11,034 nt of DNA from DATAEK01 sp036258055 (GTDB lineage: Bacteria; Acidobacteriota; Vicinamibacteria; Vicinamibacterales; 2-12-FULL-66-21): contig DATAEK010000158.1 of assembly GCA_036258055.1 (NCBI GenBank), forward strand, positions 1 to 11,034. Direction: 5' to 3'. The notes beneath the pieces are model-generated. The model ran no database searches, was not told the origin of the DNA, and worked only from the letters and a program-made list of their open reading frames with translations. Position numbers and translations under genes: made by a program. Positions within the stretch are counted from its first letter, which is position 1. Every line of letters begins with the position of its first letter. This document shows, piece by piece, positions 1 through 7,343 of this stretch.

Positions 1-14
1 TGGCGTTCTCAAAA

Positions 15-1706
15 TCACGCGGTGCGCTGATCCACGAGCCCCAGTTCCCGCTTCATTTCCTCCCGCATCACATACTTCTGCACTTTGCCGGTGACCGTCA
101 GGGGAAAACCCTCGACGACTTTCAGATAGCGGGGAATCTTGTAATGCGCGATCCGGCCTTCACAGAAGGCGCGGACTTCGTCGAGCGTGAGCGTGACGCC
201 GGGCTTCGGCACGACCCACGCGCAGATCTCCTCGCCGTATTTCTGATCGGGAACGCCAATCACCTGGACGTCCTGAATGTTCGGGTGGCCGTAGAGGAAC
301 TCCTCGATCTCGCGCGGATAGACGTTCTCGCCTCCCCGAATCACCATGTCTTTGATGCGCCCGACGATGTTGCAGTAGCCCTCGGCATCGAGCGTCGCGA
401 GGTCGCCGGTGTGCATCCAGCCCGCCTCGTCTATGGCCTCGGCCGTACGCGCTGGATCGTCCCAGTATCCGAGCATCACCGAGTACCCGCGCGTGCACAG
501 CTCGCCTGGGCTGCCAGGCGGCACGATCTGTCCCTGCTCGTCGACGATCTTCACCTCGACGTGCGGGTGAATGCGGCCGACCGTGGAGACGCGCCGTTCG
601 AGGGGATCCTCAGGCGACGTCTGGAAGCTCACCGGGCTCGTTTCGGTCATGCCGTAACAGATCGTCACCTCGCGCATGTGCATCTCGGCGACGACACGCT
701 TCATCACCTCGACCGGACATGGCGAGCCAGCCATGATGCCGGTCCGAAGCGATCCGAGGTCGAACGTCGAGAAGTCCGGGTGACCGAGCTCGGCGATGAA
801 CATCGTCGGCACGCCGTAGAGCGCCGTGCAGCGCTCGGTGGCCACCGTCTCGAGCACGGCGCGCGGGTCGAAGCCCTCGCCCGGATAGACCATGGTGGAC
901 GCATGCGTGATGCAGGCGAGGTTGCCGAGCACCATGCCGAAGCAGTGATAGAGCGGGACGGGGATGCAGACGCGATCGCGCTCAGTCAGCCGCTGTGCTT
1001 CGCCGATGAAGAAGCCGTTGTTGAGAAGATTGTGATGGGTGAGCGTGGCGCCCTTCGGCGCACCGGTCGTTCCGCTCGTGAACTGGATGTTGATCGGATC
1101 GTCGAACTGCAACTGGCTGGCCCGCGCCCGCAGCCGTTCGATGCTGGCACCGTCCGCGAGCCCAGCCACATCGTCGAAGGCCAGGATGCCTGGTGACGAC
1201 CTGCCGCCGATCTGGATGACCGTACGCAGCTGGGGCAGCGCCGCGCAACGCAGCTCACCCACCGTCGCCTGGTCGAGTTCGGGAGCGACGGCGCGCAGCA
1301 TCCCGATGTAGTCGCTGCTCTTGAAGGCCGTGGCGGAAATGACGGCTTTGCAGCCGACGCGAGTGAGGGCGTACTGGAGTTCGTGAAGGCGATAGGCGGG
1401 GTTGATGTTGACGAGAATGATTCCCGCGCGGGCGGTCGCGAGCTGCGTTACCGCCCACTCGGCGTTGTTCGGCGACCAGATCCCAAGGCGGTCGCCTCGT
1501 TCGAGGCCGAGCGCGACGAGCCCCGCGGCAAACGCATCGACGCGCGCCTGAAGCTCGCGGTACGTCCAGCGCACACGCTGTTGCCGTACGACGAGGGCCT
1601 CGTTATCGGGCGCCCGCTCGACGATGCGATCGAACGCGGTGCCGATCGTTTCGCCGAGCAGCGGCTGCTCCGACGCGCCGTGGGTGTAGCTTCGAGCGAG
1701 CCGCAT
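15..1706 (-). CDS. ACSF2-like medium/long-chain acyl-CoA synthetase (AMP-binding family)
   Basis: A 563-residue ATP-dependent acyl-CoA ligase of the ANL superfamily. It should activate a fatty or related carboxylic acid to acyl-AMP and then acyl-CoA in the cytoplasm, feeding beta-oxidation or lipid synthesis. Visible motifs, in order: the P-loop TSGTTGAPKG (210-219), YGMTE (351-355), the ATP-binding TGD (433-435), the hinge motif GRIKDMVIRGGENVYP (449-464) and the C-terminal catalytic lysine in LTVTGK (K541). Residues 395-550, with GELCTRGYSVMLGYW and ISHFKIP-like AHYKIPRY, resemble ACSF2, the mitochondrial medium-chain synthetase, more than FadD; this is recalled from memory, not searched. 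Length is normal for the family. The ATG at 1706 begins the conserved protein; a GTG lies one codon upstream (1709). The reading frame stays open to 3005, but that stretch is antisense to the DUF418 gene. Substrate chain length cannot be read from the sequence. Transcribed divergently from DUF418. Confidence 0.93.
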   Translation of the reverse strand: MRLARSYTHGASEQPLLGETIGTAFDRIVERAPDNEALVVRQQRVRWTYRELQARVDAFAAGLVALGLERGDRLGIWSPNNAEWAVTQLATARAGIILVNINPAYRLHELQYALTRVGCKAVISATAFKSSDYIGMLRAVAPELDQATVGELRCAALPQLRTVIQIGGRSSPGILAFDDVAGLADGASIERLRARASQLQFDDPINIQFTSGTTGAPKGATLTHHNLLNNGFFIGEAQRLTERDRVCIPVPLYHCFGMVLGNLACITHASTMVYPGEGFDPRAVLETVATERCTALYGVPTMFIAELGHPDFSTFDLGSLRTGIMAGSPCPVEVMKRVVAEMHMREVTICYGMTETSPVSFQTSPEDPLERRVSTVGRIHPHVEVKIVDEQGQIVPPGSPGELCTRGYSVMLGYWDDPARTAEAIDEAGWMHTGDLATLDAEGYCNIVGRIKDMVIRGGENVYPREIEEFLYGHPNIQDVQVIGVPDQKYGEEICAWVVPKPGVTLTLDEVRAFCEGRIAHYKIPRYLKVVEGFPLTVTGKVQKYVMREEMKRELGLVDQRTA

Positions 1707-1845
1707 CACGAGCCTGTTTCCGTGCGGCTCTTCAGCGCCTCGCGCCGGCCAGCGCCACTCGCTCGCCCTCGCGACGGAAATCTTGCTCCGAGAGCCACGG
1801 AGCAGCGACACTCTACCACGCGCGCGGGCCGGGGAATCCAGGTCA

Positions 1846-1877
1846 GCTCCACAGGAAATGGAGCGACCTCGGAGGTC
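1846..1877 (+). promoter_or_regulatory. Two abutting inverted repeats overlapping the candidate RBS of the DUF418 gene
   Basis: In the 186-base divergent intergenic region, GCTCCA (1846-1851) pairs with TGGAGC (1859-1864) around a 7-base loop. It is followed directly by the near-palindrome GACCTC-G-GAGGTC (1865-1877). The second arm contains GGAGG (1871-1875), the only Shine-Dalgarno-like run before the ATG at 1893, though its 17-base spacing is long. In RNA the first element could form a hairpin; the second has only a 1-base centre, so it fits a dimeric protein operator better than an RNA stem. The rest of 1707-1892 holds no gene and no convincing -35/-10 pair that I can defend. The function is inference only. 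Confidence 0.35.
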
Positions 1878-1892
1878 CACAAACGACAGCCG

Positions 1893-3146
1893 ATGACTGA
1901 AGCATCCTTCGACAGCTCCGGCGCCGTCCGGCTGGAGCCGGTCGACACCGTTCACCGCATTGCCTCGATCGACGTGCTGCGCGGTTTCGCGCTGCTCGGA
2001 ATCCTGGTGATGAACATCCAGTCGTTCTCGATGCCGGACGCGGCGTACCTGAATCCTGCCGCCTACGGCGATCTCACGGGTATCAATCGCTGGGTGTGGA
2101 TCGTCAGTCACCTCCTCACCGACCAGAAGATGATGGGCATCTTCTCGATGCTGTTCGGCGCGGGCATCCTGCTGATGTCGAGCCGTGTCGAGCAGCGCGG
2201 GGGACGGCCCGGGCCGATCCACTACCGGCGTATGGCGTGGCTCGCCCTCTTCGGCCTGCTGCACGGGCACCTCCTGTGGCCTGGTGACATTCTCTGGTTC
2301 TACGGAGTGAGCGGCCTCGTCGTGTACCCGTTTCGGAAGCGATCGCCAAAGGCGCTCGTCGCGAGTGCAGTGATCTTCCTCGCAATCGGCTCGGCACTCT
2401 TCATGTTGCTCGGGCATTTCATCCGAAGTCTGCCGCCGGATCAGTTGGAGGAATTCGCGCAGGAGAACTGGCAGCCGACTGCGGAGATGATCAGAGACGA
2501 GATCGCGACGTTCCGCGGCGGATGGCTCGGGCAGATGCCGATCCGATCGAGCGCGGCGTTTTTCATGGAGACCTTCCTCTTCCTGCTGCTCCTGGGATGG
2601 AAGACGATCGGCAACATGCTGCTCGGGATGGCCCTCTTCAAATGGGGCGTGATTACCGGGGAGCTTCCGCGCTCGACGTACCGTCGAATGGCTATTGCAG
2701 GCTTCCTGATCGGGTTGCCCATCGTGACCGTTGGCGTCTGGAAGAACTTCGCGGCGGACTGGGACGTCAGGTACTCGATGTTCTTCGGCTCCCAGTACAA
2801 CTACTGGGGCGCCATCGTAGTCGACATGGGCTGGATCGGCGCGATCATGCTGGCCGCCACGTCTCGGAGGTCCGCGTGGCTCACCACACCTCTCGCTGCG
2901 GTCGGCAGGATGGCGTTCAGCAACTACATCATGCAGACGCTGATCTGCTCGGCGATCTTCTACGGTAACGGCTTCGGCCTCTTCGGCGGCGTCAGCCGCG
3001 CCCACCAGATTCTCATCGTCGTGGCGATCTGGGCGATCCAGCTCGTCATCTCACCGTGGTGGCTGCGCCGCTTCCGCTATGGGCCGCTCGAGTGGTTGTG
3101 GCGTTCGCTGACCTATTGGCGGCGAATGCCGCTCGCGATCGCGTGA
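1893..3146 (+). CDS. DUF418 (YeiB-like) polytopic inner-membrane protein
   Basis: A 417-residue integral membrane protein. The N-terminal signature RIASIDVLRGFALLGILVMN (22-41) and the C-terminal block GRMAFSNYIMQTLI (338-351), followed by GPLEWLWRSLTY (397-408), are hallmarks of the DUF418/YeiB family. That family is related to membrane acyltransferases such as HGSNAT, and its biochemical role is largely unknown. Hydrophobic segments are visible at about 28-46, 81-96, 113-130, 133-148, 155-175, 224-250, 266-284, 303-323, 340-358 and 371-390, so about ten membrane passes. Histidines H124 and H126 in LLHGHLLW sit at a membrane edge and are candidates for function. The start at 1893 is chosen because the family signature begins 21 residues later and the upstream open frame (from 1383) is antisense to the acyl-CoA synthetase. 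The gene is divergent from that synthetase and ends 12 bases before the convergent epimerase. Family assignment is secure; a transport or acyl-transfer role is not established. Confidence 0.9.
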   Translation: MTEASFDSSGAVRLEPVDTVHRIASIDVLRGFALLGILVMNIQSFSMPDAAYLNPAAYGDLTGINRWVWIVSHLLTDQKMMGIFSMLFGAGILLMSSRVEQRGGRPGPIHYRRMAWLALFGLLHGHLLWPGDILWFYGVSGLVVYPFRKRSPKALVASAVIFLAIGSALFMLLGHFIRSLPPDQLEEFAQENWQPTAEMIRDEIATFRGGWLGQMPIRSSAAFFMETFLFLLLLGWKTIGNMLLGMALFKWGVITGELPRSTYRRMAIAGFLIGLPIVTVGVWKNFAADWDVRYSMFFGSQYNYWGAIVVDMGWIGAIMLAATSRRSAWLTTPLAAVGRMAFSNYIMQTLICSAIFYGNGFGLFGGVSRAHQILIVVAIWAIQLVISPWWLRRFRYGPLEWLWRSLTYWRRMPLAIA

Positions 3147-3168
3147 CCGTGCGCGCTGTCACATCGCG
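3134..3168. terminator. Weak inverted repeat at the convergent gene junction, possible bidirectional terminator
   Basis: Between and across the two converging stop codons, GTGAC (3143-3147) can pair with GTCAC (3158-3162). An outer CGCGA (3134-3138) can pair with TCGCG (3164-3168), with an asymmetric internal loop. There is no U-tract on either strand, so this is not a standard intrinsic terminator. Its location, where only 12 bases separate convergent genes, is the main reason to list it. GC-rich DNA gives such pairings easily by chance. Confidence 0.25.
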
Positions 3169-4049
3169 AAGGCTTTGCGGAGCAAGCCGATCGCCTTCGG
3201 CGCCTCGCCTGACAGATCCTTCGTCGACGCTTCGACGCTGATCCGCTTGTCGTAACCAATCTTCCGCAGGTTCGCGAAGAACGGAGCGTAATCGAACTCG
3301 TTCCAGCTCAAAGGAAACACGCGGCCCTGCGGATTGGCGGTGTGAAGATGGCGGATGTGCTGATTGGCCTGCAGCACAATCGCCGGATCCTCCTGCTCGC
3401 TGGCCAGATGGTAGAAGTCGATCATCAGCTCGAAATTGGGGTGTCCGATGGCCGTGACGAGCTCCAGTCCTTCGCGCGCAGAGTTGACGATGTTGGTCTC
3501 CTGCCGGCGCAGCGGCTCGATCGCGATCGTGATGCCGGCGGCCTTGGCTTCGGGGGCGATGCGCTGACCAAAGTCGACCAACTGCTTCCAGGCTTCAGCC
3601 TTGTCGAATCCGTCAGGAATCTGTCTGGCGCCGCCGCTCCCGAAGACGACGATCTGCGTGCCGAGACGTGACAGCCTCGCGAACGCTTTCCTGACGTAGG
3701 CCATCTGCTGGTCGCGATCGATCTCTGGTCCAGTGACTTTGAGCGTTCTCGGCAGGAAGAGATTGGTCACGGGGACGGGAATCCCCAGTCGCTTGAGGTC
3801 CTCGGCTGCCTTGTCGAAATCAGCGTCCGACAGCGAGGCGATCTCCGTGGTGCTCAGCTCGACGTAGTCGAATCCCGCCGCCTTTGCCGCCGCGACGTCT
3901 TTCAAGCCGACACAGTAGCCGACCGCCACTGCGGCGCGAGACGACATGGAAGCCGGCGATTCCGCCGAACGGGGCGCCGGCGTTGCCGGAATGAACGAAA
4001 GGGAGGAGATCAGTGCGAGGGGAATACCGAACCGCAACGGCGCCATCAT
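3159..4049 (-). CDS. Exported TIM-barrel sugar isomerase/epimerase (xylose isomerase-like, AP endonuclease family 2 fold)
   Basis: A 296-residue protein of the sugar phosphate isomerase/epimerase family (IolE, hydroxypyruvate isomerase and D-tagatose 3-epimerase relatives). Residues 1-26 (MMAPLRFGIPLALISSL...ATPA) look like a Sec signal peptide, so it probably acts in the periplasm. Candidate metal ligands and catalytic acids fit the family pattern: E178 in IAIEPL, E184, D211 and H214 in MIDFYH, a histidine in HIRHLH (231-236), and E273 in SVEAS. The E178-to-D211 spacing (33 residues) matches my recollection of D-tagatose 3-epimerase (E152/D185). The barrel starts at about residue 41 (VAVGYC). 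The ATG-ATG start at 4049 is preferred because AGGAG lies 9 bases upstream. The frame is open to 4175, but that part encodes only the heptamer repeat. It lies 112 bases downstream of CHAT-A on the same strand, so it may be cotranscribed or have its own promoter. The actual sugar substrate cannot be assigned. Confidence 0.85.
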   Translation of the reverse strand: MMAPLRFGIPLALISSLSFIPATPAPRSAESPASMSSRAAVAVGYCVGLKDVAAAKAAGFDYVELSTTEIASLSDADFDKAAEDLKRLGIPVPVTNLFLPRTLKVTGPEIDRDQQMAYVRKAFARLSRLGTQIVVFGSGGARQIPDGFDKAEAWKQLVDFGQRIAPEAKAAGITIAIEPLRRQETNIVNSAREGLELVTAIGHPNFELMIDFYHLASEQEDPAIVLQANQHIRHLHTANPQGRVFPLSWNEFDYAPFFANLRKIGYDKRISVEASTKDLSGEAPKAIGLLRKAFAM

Positions 4050-4058
4050 CGTAGGCTG

Positions 4059-4063
4059 CTCCT
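4059..4063 (-). promoter_or_regulatory. Shine-Dalgarno site AGGAG deciding the epimerase start
   Basis: Read on the minus strand, CAGGAG precedes the ATG at 4049 by 9 bases. It selects this start over the upstream in-frame ATG at 4175, which would add about 42 residues of repeat-encoded Lys/Gly/Gln and destroy the signal peptide. Confidence 0.7.
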
Positions 4064-4091
4064 GACGGCGTTCAGCGTAACCCAATTCACC

Positions 4092-4154
4092 CCCCTTGCC
4101 ATTTGACCCTTGCCATTTACCCTTTGCCCTTTGCCCTTTGCCCTTTGCCATCCC
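4092..4154. repeat. Heptanucleotide tandem repeat array (unit CCCTTTG), copy 1, after CHAT-A
   Basis: Nine consecutive 7-base units can be laid out on the plus strand: CCCCTTG, CCATTTG, ACCCTTG, CCATTTA, then four perfect CCCTTTG (4120-4147), and a terminal CCATCCC. The array ends exactly seven bases from the CHAT-A stop codon. On the minus strand it reads CAAAGGG. Three units make 21 bases, so a spurious translation gives a Lys-Gly-Gln-Arg heptapeptide. It fills most of the 112-base gap between CHAT-A and the epimerase; nothing else is recognisable there apart from the epimerase RBS. Confidence 0.9.
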
Positions 4155-4161
4155 GTCAGGG

Positions 4162-7100
4162 TTAGCGCCAATCACCTTGCAGGATGAACGGCGCCCAATA
4201 GTACGGCGAGCGCCAGCGCCGGGTCGTCGCCAGCTGTTGCTGCGCCGCCCGCAGCGCCGCCGCGGGCGTCCGTTTCTCGACGAGCATGCCGCGATAGAAC
4301 CGCCGCATCAGCTCGGCCGTCGCGAGGTCGTCGACCTGCCACAGCGACGCGACGACTCGCGGTACCCCGGCATACATGAACCCGCGCGCCAGCCCGATCG
4401 GGCCTTCGCCGCGCACGTCCTTGCCGAGTGCGGTCTGGCAACCGCTCAGCACGACCACCTCGGCGTTCAGCGTCATGTCGTAGACATCCGGGAGCATCAC
4501 GAAACCATCGCGCGGACGTCCCGCTCGATCGACGAGTGACAGCACCACGCTCGAAAGACTCGGCAACGTCTGATTGACGACGCCGTGTGTCGCGAAGTGA
4601 ACGAAGCGATAGTCGGACAGCGCTCGTCCGACGGCACGTTCGCGCGTGGCGTCGAAGCCAAGGAACACCGTGACGGACTGGGGCGACAGGGCAGCGATCT
4701 CCTGCGCTTCGCTGCGCGAAAACGGCAGGCGGGTCAGCGGCAATCCGGCGAACCGCGGCGTCGAGCGAGGCGGTGGGGGCGAAACCGAGGATTCCACGCG
4801 ATGTACTCGCGGATCCTGTGGATCGAAGATGGGATCGGCGAAGACGGCGGCCGTCTTGGACGCTCGTGAACGCTCGGCTGTCAGCGATCGCATCGCTGCC
4901 AGCGTCGTCGCCGAGGGGACCTGCACGATTTCGTGCTGCGCGATCAGCGGACCGCCGTCTTTGCCTGCCAGCGCGCCAATGGGCACCATCGACAACGCGC
5001 CCGGCAGCACGAGCACAAGGCGCTTCCCTGCAAGCAAGCCTGCCGCTGGTTCGATCAGCAACTGGCGGAGCCGCCTCTGACCCTCGACGCCCTTGCTCAC
5101 CGCCGAGGCCGGCCGGCCCCGAGCTTCGGGGGATCGTGCGAACTCCTCGTGCACGCGCCGGGCGAGCGTCTCGATCTGGTGGCGAGGCGCCAGCGTGAAT
5201 GCGTGAACGTCCCGCGGCGAAACGACCCACAGGTAGCTGCGCGACTCCCCGAGCGCGTACTCGAGCAGCACCGTGTCATGGTCGAGGAGCGCTTGAATGG
5301 CCGCGATGCCGAGCGGCCGCGGGCGAACGAAGGTCGCGTGCCGGGGATCGGCGGCATCAACCTTGGCCTCGAGATCGCGCACCTGGACCTCGAGCGCCCG
5401 CGTCTCGTCCACGAGCACCGCGTTGCCCGGTGCGTCCGGGCGGACGCGCATCGCCACTTGCAGTTCGGCCAGCCGTGCGCGCCATCGGTCGCGCACGTGC
5501 TGGATTTCCTCAGCGAGGCCGGGTGGCACTCTTGCCCGCGAATCGAGGCGACTCTCGGCGACTCGGTCGAGCAATCCTCGCGCGAGCGCCTGTTCGTTGA
5601 GCATCAGCGCGCGATCCCGCGCACTGGTTTCGCCGCGGTCCGCGCGACGCATGCTGACATCGATTGCGCGTTCGTAGGCCGGCGCCAGCCGGCCAAAACC
5701 GAGCGCGCGCGACTCCGCGCTGATCGCCGCCAGACCGAACCCTTCTGCGAGCTCGACGACGCGACGCGCTTCCGCGTCGGCGGTGTCCAGGTCGCCGCGT
5801 TTCACCGCGACGTCAGCCAGGCCCGCCCGTGCCTCGGCCTCGCACTCCGGCAGCCGCCTGGCCACGGCAATGTCACGCATCGTCGTGAAACGGGCAGCCG
5901 CCTGGTCGAGTTGCCCGTCCTCGAAATCCATGCGGCCGAGTCGCTGCTCTGCGACACAGCGCCAATGCTGCGCGCCCCGCTCCAGCGCCAGCGCGGCGGC
6001 CTCGTATCCGGTACGTGCGCCTTCACGATCGCCACGCGCCCGCTTCACGTCGGCCAATCCGAGCCGCGTCAGCGCCTCCTGATCCCGTTGAACGGTTCGA
6101 CGAGCCGCTTCCAGCCGCGTCTGAAAGAGGGTCTCTGCTTCGTCGAGCTCGCCTCGGCTCAGATGGTTGAATCCGAGCCACATCATGATCACGTTGGTCG
6201 CGGCTGCGTTCCCGGCGGCGAGCTTGAGAGCGTGAGTGTTGCGAGCGATCGCTGCGTCGACATCTCCGGCCAGCGAGTCGAGGCGTGCGAGGTCCCACAA
6301 GGTCAGCGCTTCGAGCGGACGGTCAGGAATCGCTGCGGCGAGCTGCTGGGCCCGCACCGCATGCTCGCGGGCGCGTTCGTAATTTCCCAGCTCCCACTCA
6401 TACACGCCGAGATTGCGTTCACTTGCCGCAGCACTCTGGCTGAACCCGCCAGCCACCGCCACGTTCAATGCACGTGTGACGACCTGCTTGGCGTCCTCGA
6501 GTCGACCGGCTTCCAGGTACTCGGTCCCCAAGCTCCGCAAGTTGTGAATTTCGAGCTGTCGCTCAGTCGTGGCCGGGTAGAGCTCCGCCAGCCGTTCACG
6601 CGCCGAGAGTGACTCCCGGTTATGCTGCGTGAAGTAGCCGGTCATGTGGGCCAACGCTTCCAGCGCTAGAAGTTCCAGCGTCACGTCGTCGCCGGTCGAT
6701 CGCCATCCGCTTGCGGATTCCCGGTACAGCGGCACAGCCTGCTCGAGTCCGGCCAGGCTCTCGCGGCGCTCGCTTTCTACTGCGCGCTCGAGCAGCGCAA
6801 ACCAACGGGCGCGATCGCGATCGCGGTCCGTGGCCGTACGGAGGGCGAGGACCTTGAGCAGATATCCGTCCGGGCGGGTCTCCGTACGGCTACCGACCGG
6901 CTGTTCGAGGTGAGTTCGGACGCCCGCTACGGCGACGTCGATCGAATACGTTCCGGCCGCCGGCGCAACGAAGATCAGATACTGCGGTAACGGATCGGTA
7001 TCCGGAACGCTGACGGAATGGAGCACCGCGCCATCAGGGCCACTGACCGAGAGCGCCACCACGTGTCGATCCTGGGAGACGGTCATTTCGAGATAATCTC

Positions 7101-7305
7101 CCTCGGTCATTGACACCTCGTACCGGTGACGGTCTCGTTTCGCGGCTGCTCTCTCGATCGTGGCTCCTTCGTAGAGCACAGCCACCGGCGCGGCGGCTGA
7201 TTGCGGCACCGGCACGCCCGCGTCTGCGTCGCCGCCCCATTGAGCGGCCATCGTGAGCGCGACGATCAGTAGGCAATGCGACGTCGTCACGGCATGCCCC
7301 GCCAT
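4162..7305 (-). CDS. Exported TPR-CHAT protease, paralogue A
   Basis: A 1047-residue caspase-like (clan CD) CHAT-domain protein. An N-terminal hydrophobic stretch (about 11-25) followed by an Ala/Pro-rich region to about 40 looks like a Sec signal. Residues about 42-155 form a beta-rich domain of PPC type (HRYEVSMTEGDYLEM, IFVAPAAGTYSIDV). About 165-550 is a TPR solenoid with helix pairs such as LGNYERAREHAVRAQQLAA. A charged helical linker follows (about 590-650). The CHAT domain (about 660-1047) contains HFATHG, with catalytic His at about 907, and LSGCQTALGK, with catalytic Cys at about 956. Both are intact, so an active cysteine protease is expected. The substrate is unknown. The listed ATG lies inside the upstream heptamer array, which supplies AAGGG-like sequence 10 bases before it. 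A GTG at 7290 aligns with the start of paralogue B (shared GCCGTGACGAC) and may be the true start. It follows paralogue B by 38 to 53 bases, same strand, probably one operon. Confidence 0.9.
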   Translation of the reverse strand: MAGHAVTTSHCLLIVALTMAAQWGGDADAGVPVPQSAAAPVAVLYEGATIERAAAKRDRHRYEVSMTEGDYLEMTVSQDRHVVALSVSGPDGAVLHSVSVPDTDPLPQYLIFVAPAAGTYSIDVAVAGVRTHLEQPVGSRTETRPDGYLLKVLALRTATDRDRDRARWFALLERAVESERRESLAGLEQAVPLYRESASGWRSTGDDVTLELLALEALAHMTGYFTQHNRESLSARERLAELYPATTERQLEIHNLRSLGTEYLEAGRLEDAKQVVTRALNVAVAGGFSQSAAASERNLGVYEWELGNYERAREHAVRAQQLAAAIPDRPLEALTLWDLARLDSLAGDVDAAIARNTHALKLAAGNAAATNVIMMWLGFNHLSRGELDEAETLFQTRLEAARRTVQRDQEALTRLGLADVKRARGDREGARTGYEAAALALERGAQHWRCVAEQRLGRMDFEDGQLDQAAARFTTMRDIAVARRLPECEAEARAGLADVAVKRGDLDTADAEARRVVELAEGFGLAAISAESRALGFGRLAPAYERAIDVSMRRADRGETSARDRALMLNEQALARGLLDRVAESRLDSRARVPPGLAEEIQHVRDRWRARLAELQVAMRVRPDAPGNAVLVDETRALEVQVRDLEAKVDAADPRHATFVRPRPLGIAAIQALLDHDTVLLEYALGESRSYLWVVSPRDVHAFTLAPRHQIETLARRVHEEFARSPEARGRPASAVSKGVEGQRRLRQLLIEPAAGLLAGKRLVLVLPGALSMVPIGALAGKDGGPLIAQHEIVQVPSATTLAAMRSLTAERSRASKTAAVFADPIFDPQDPRVHRVESSVSPPPPRSTPRFAGLPLTRLPFSRSEAQEIAALSPQSVTVFLGFDATRERAVGRALSDYRFVHFATHGVVNQTLPSLSSVVLSLVDRAGRPRDGFVMLPDVYDMTLNAEVVVLSGCQTALGKDVRGEGPIGLARGFMYAGVPRVVASLWQVDDLATAELMRRFYRGMLVEKRTPAAALRAAQQQLATTRRWRSPYYWAPFILQGDWR

Positions 7306-7336
7306 TTACCCTTTGCCCTTTGCCATTTACCATCCG
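7302..7336. repeat. Heptanucleotide tandem repeat array, copy 2, between the two CHAT genes
   Basis: Five 7-base units on the plus strand: CCATTTA, CCCTTTG, CCCTTTG, CCATTTA, CCATCCG. As with copy 1, a CCATCC unit is the one nearest the upstream gene and lies exactly seven bases from the stop codon of CHAT-B. On the coding (minus) strand the far end reads TAAATGG and contains the candidate ATG of CHAT-A at 7305, while the CAAAGGG units just before it resemble Shine-Dalgarno sequence. The shared placement implies the array was part of the duplicated segment. Confidence 0.85.
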
Positions 7337-7343
7337 CGAGGAT

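Noticed and set aside
1783..1817. TTGCTC followed by ACACTCT as a sigma-70 promoter for the DUF418 gene
   Set aside because: The spacing is wrong or the -10 match is poor whichever hexamer is chosen.
1383..1892. Plus-strand N-terminal extension of the DUF418 frame
   Set aside because: It overlaps the acyl-CoA synthetase on the other strand, and the DUF418 family signature starts just after the ATG at 1893.
1707..3005. Minus-strand extension of the acyl-CoA synthetase frame by 433 residues
   Set aside because: It is antisense to the DUF418 gene, rich in Arg/His/Glu with no recognisable motif, and the ANL protein is complete from the ATG at 1706.
4092..4154. CRISPR array or CRISPR-linked CHAT (Craspase-like) locus
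   Set aside because: The repeats are 7-base tandem units without spacers. No Cas or gRAMP gene is present, and the CHAT proteins carry signal peptides.
4050..4175. N-terminal extension of the epimerase encoding a Lys-Gly-Gln-Arg repeat
   Set aside because: It is only a translation of the heptanucleotide array. A good AGGAG site and signal peptide support the start at 4049.
4933..6612. Long plus-strand open frame (559 codons) within CHAT-A, and the similar frame at 8916-10223 in CHAT-B
   Set aside because: Both are antisense shadows of conserved CHAT genes in GC-rich DNA, with no domain pattern of their own.
6811..6824. GCGATCGCGATCGC, resembling the cyanobacterial HIP1 palindrome
   Set aside because: It encodes the Arg-Asp repeat within CHAT-A (DRDRDR). 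I did not see a general excess of GCGATCGC, and the gene content does not suggest a cyanobacterium.
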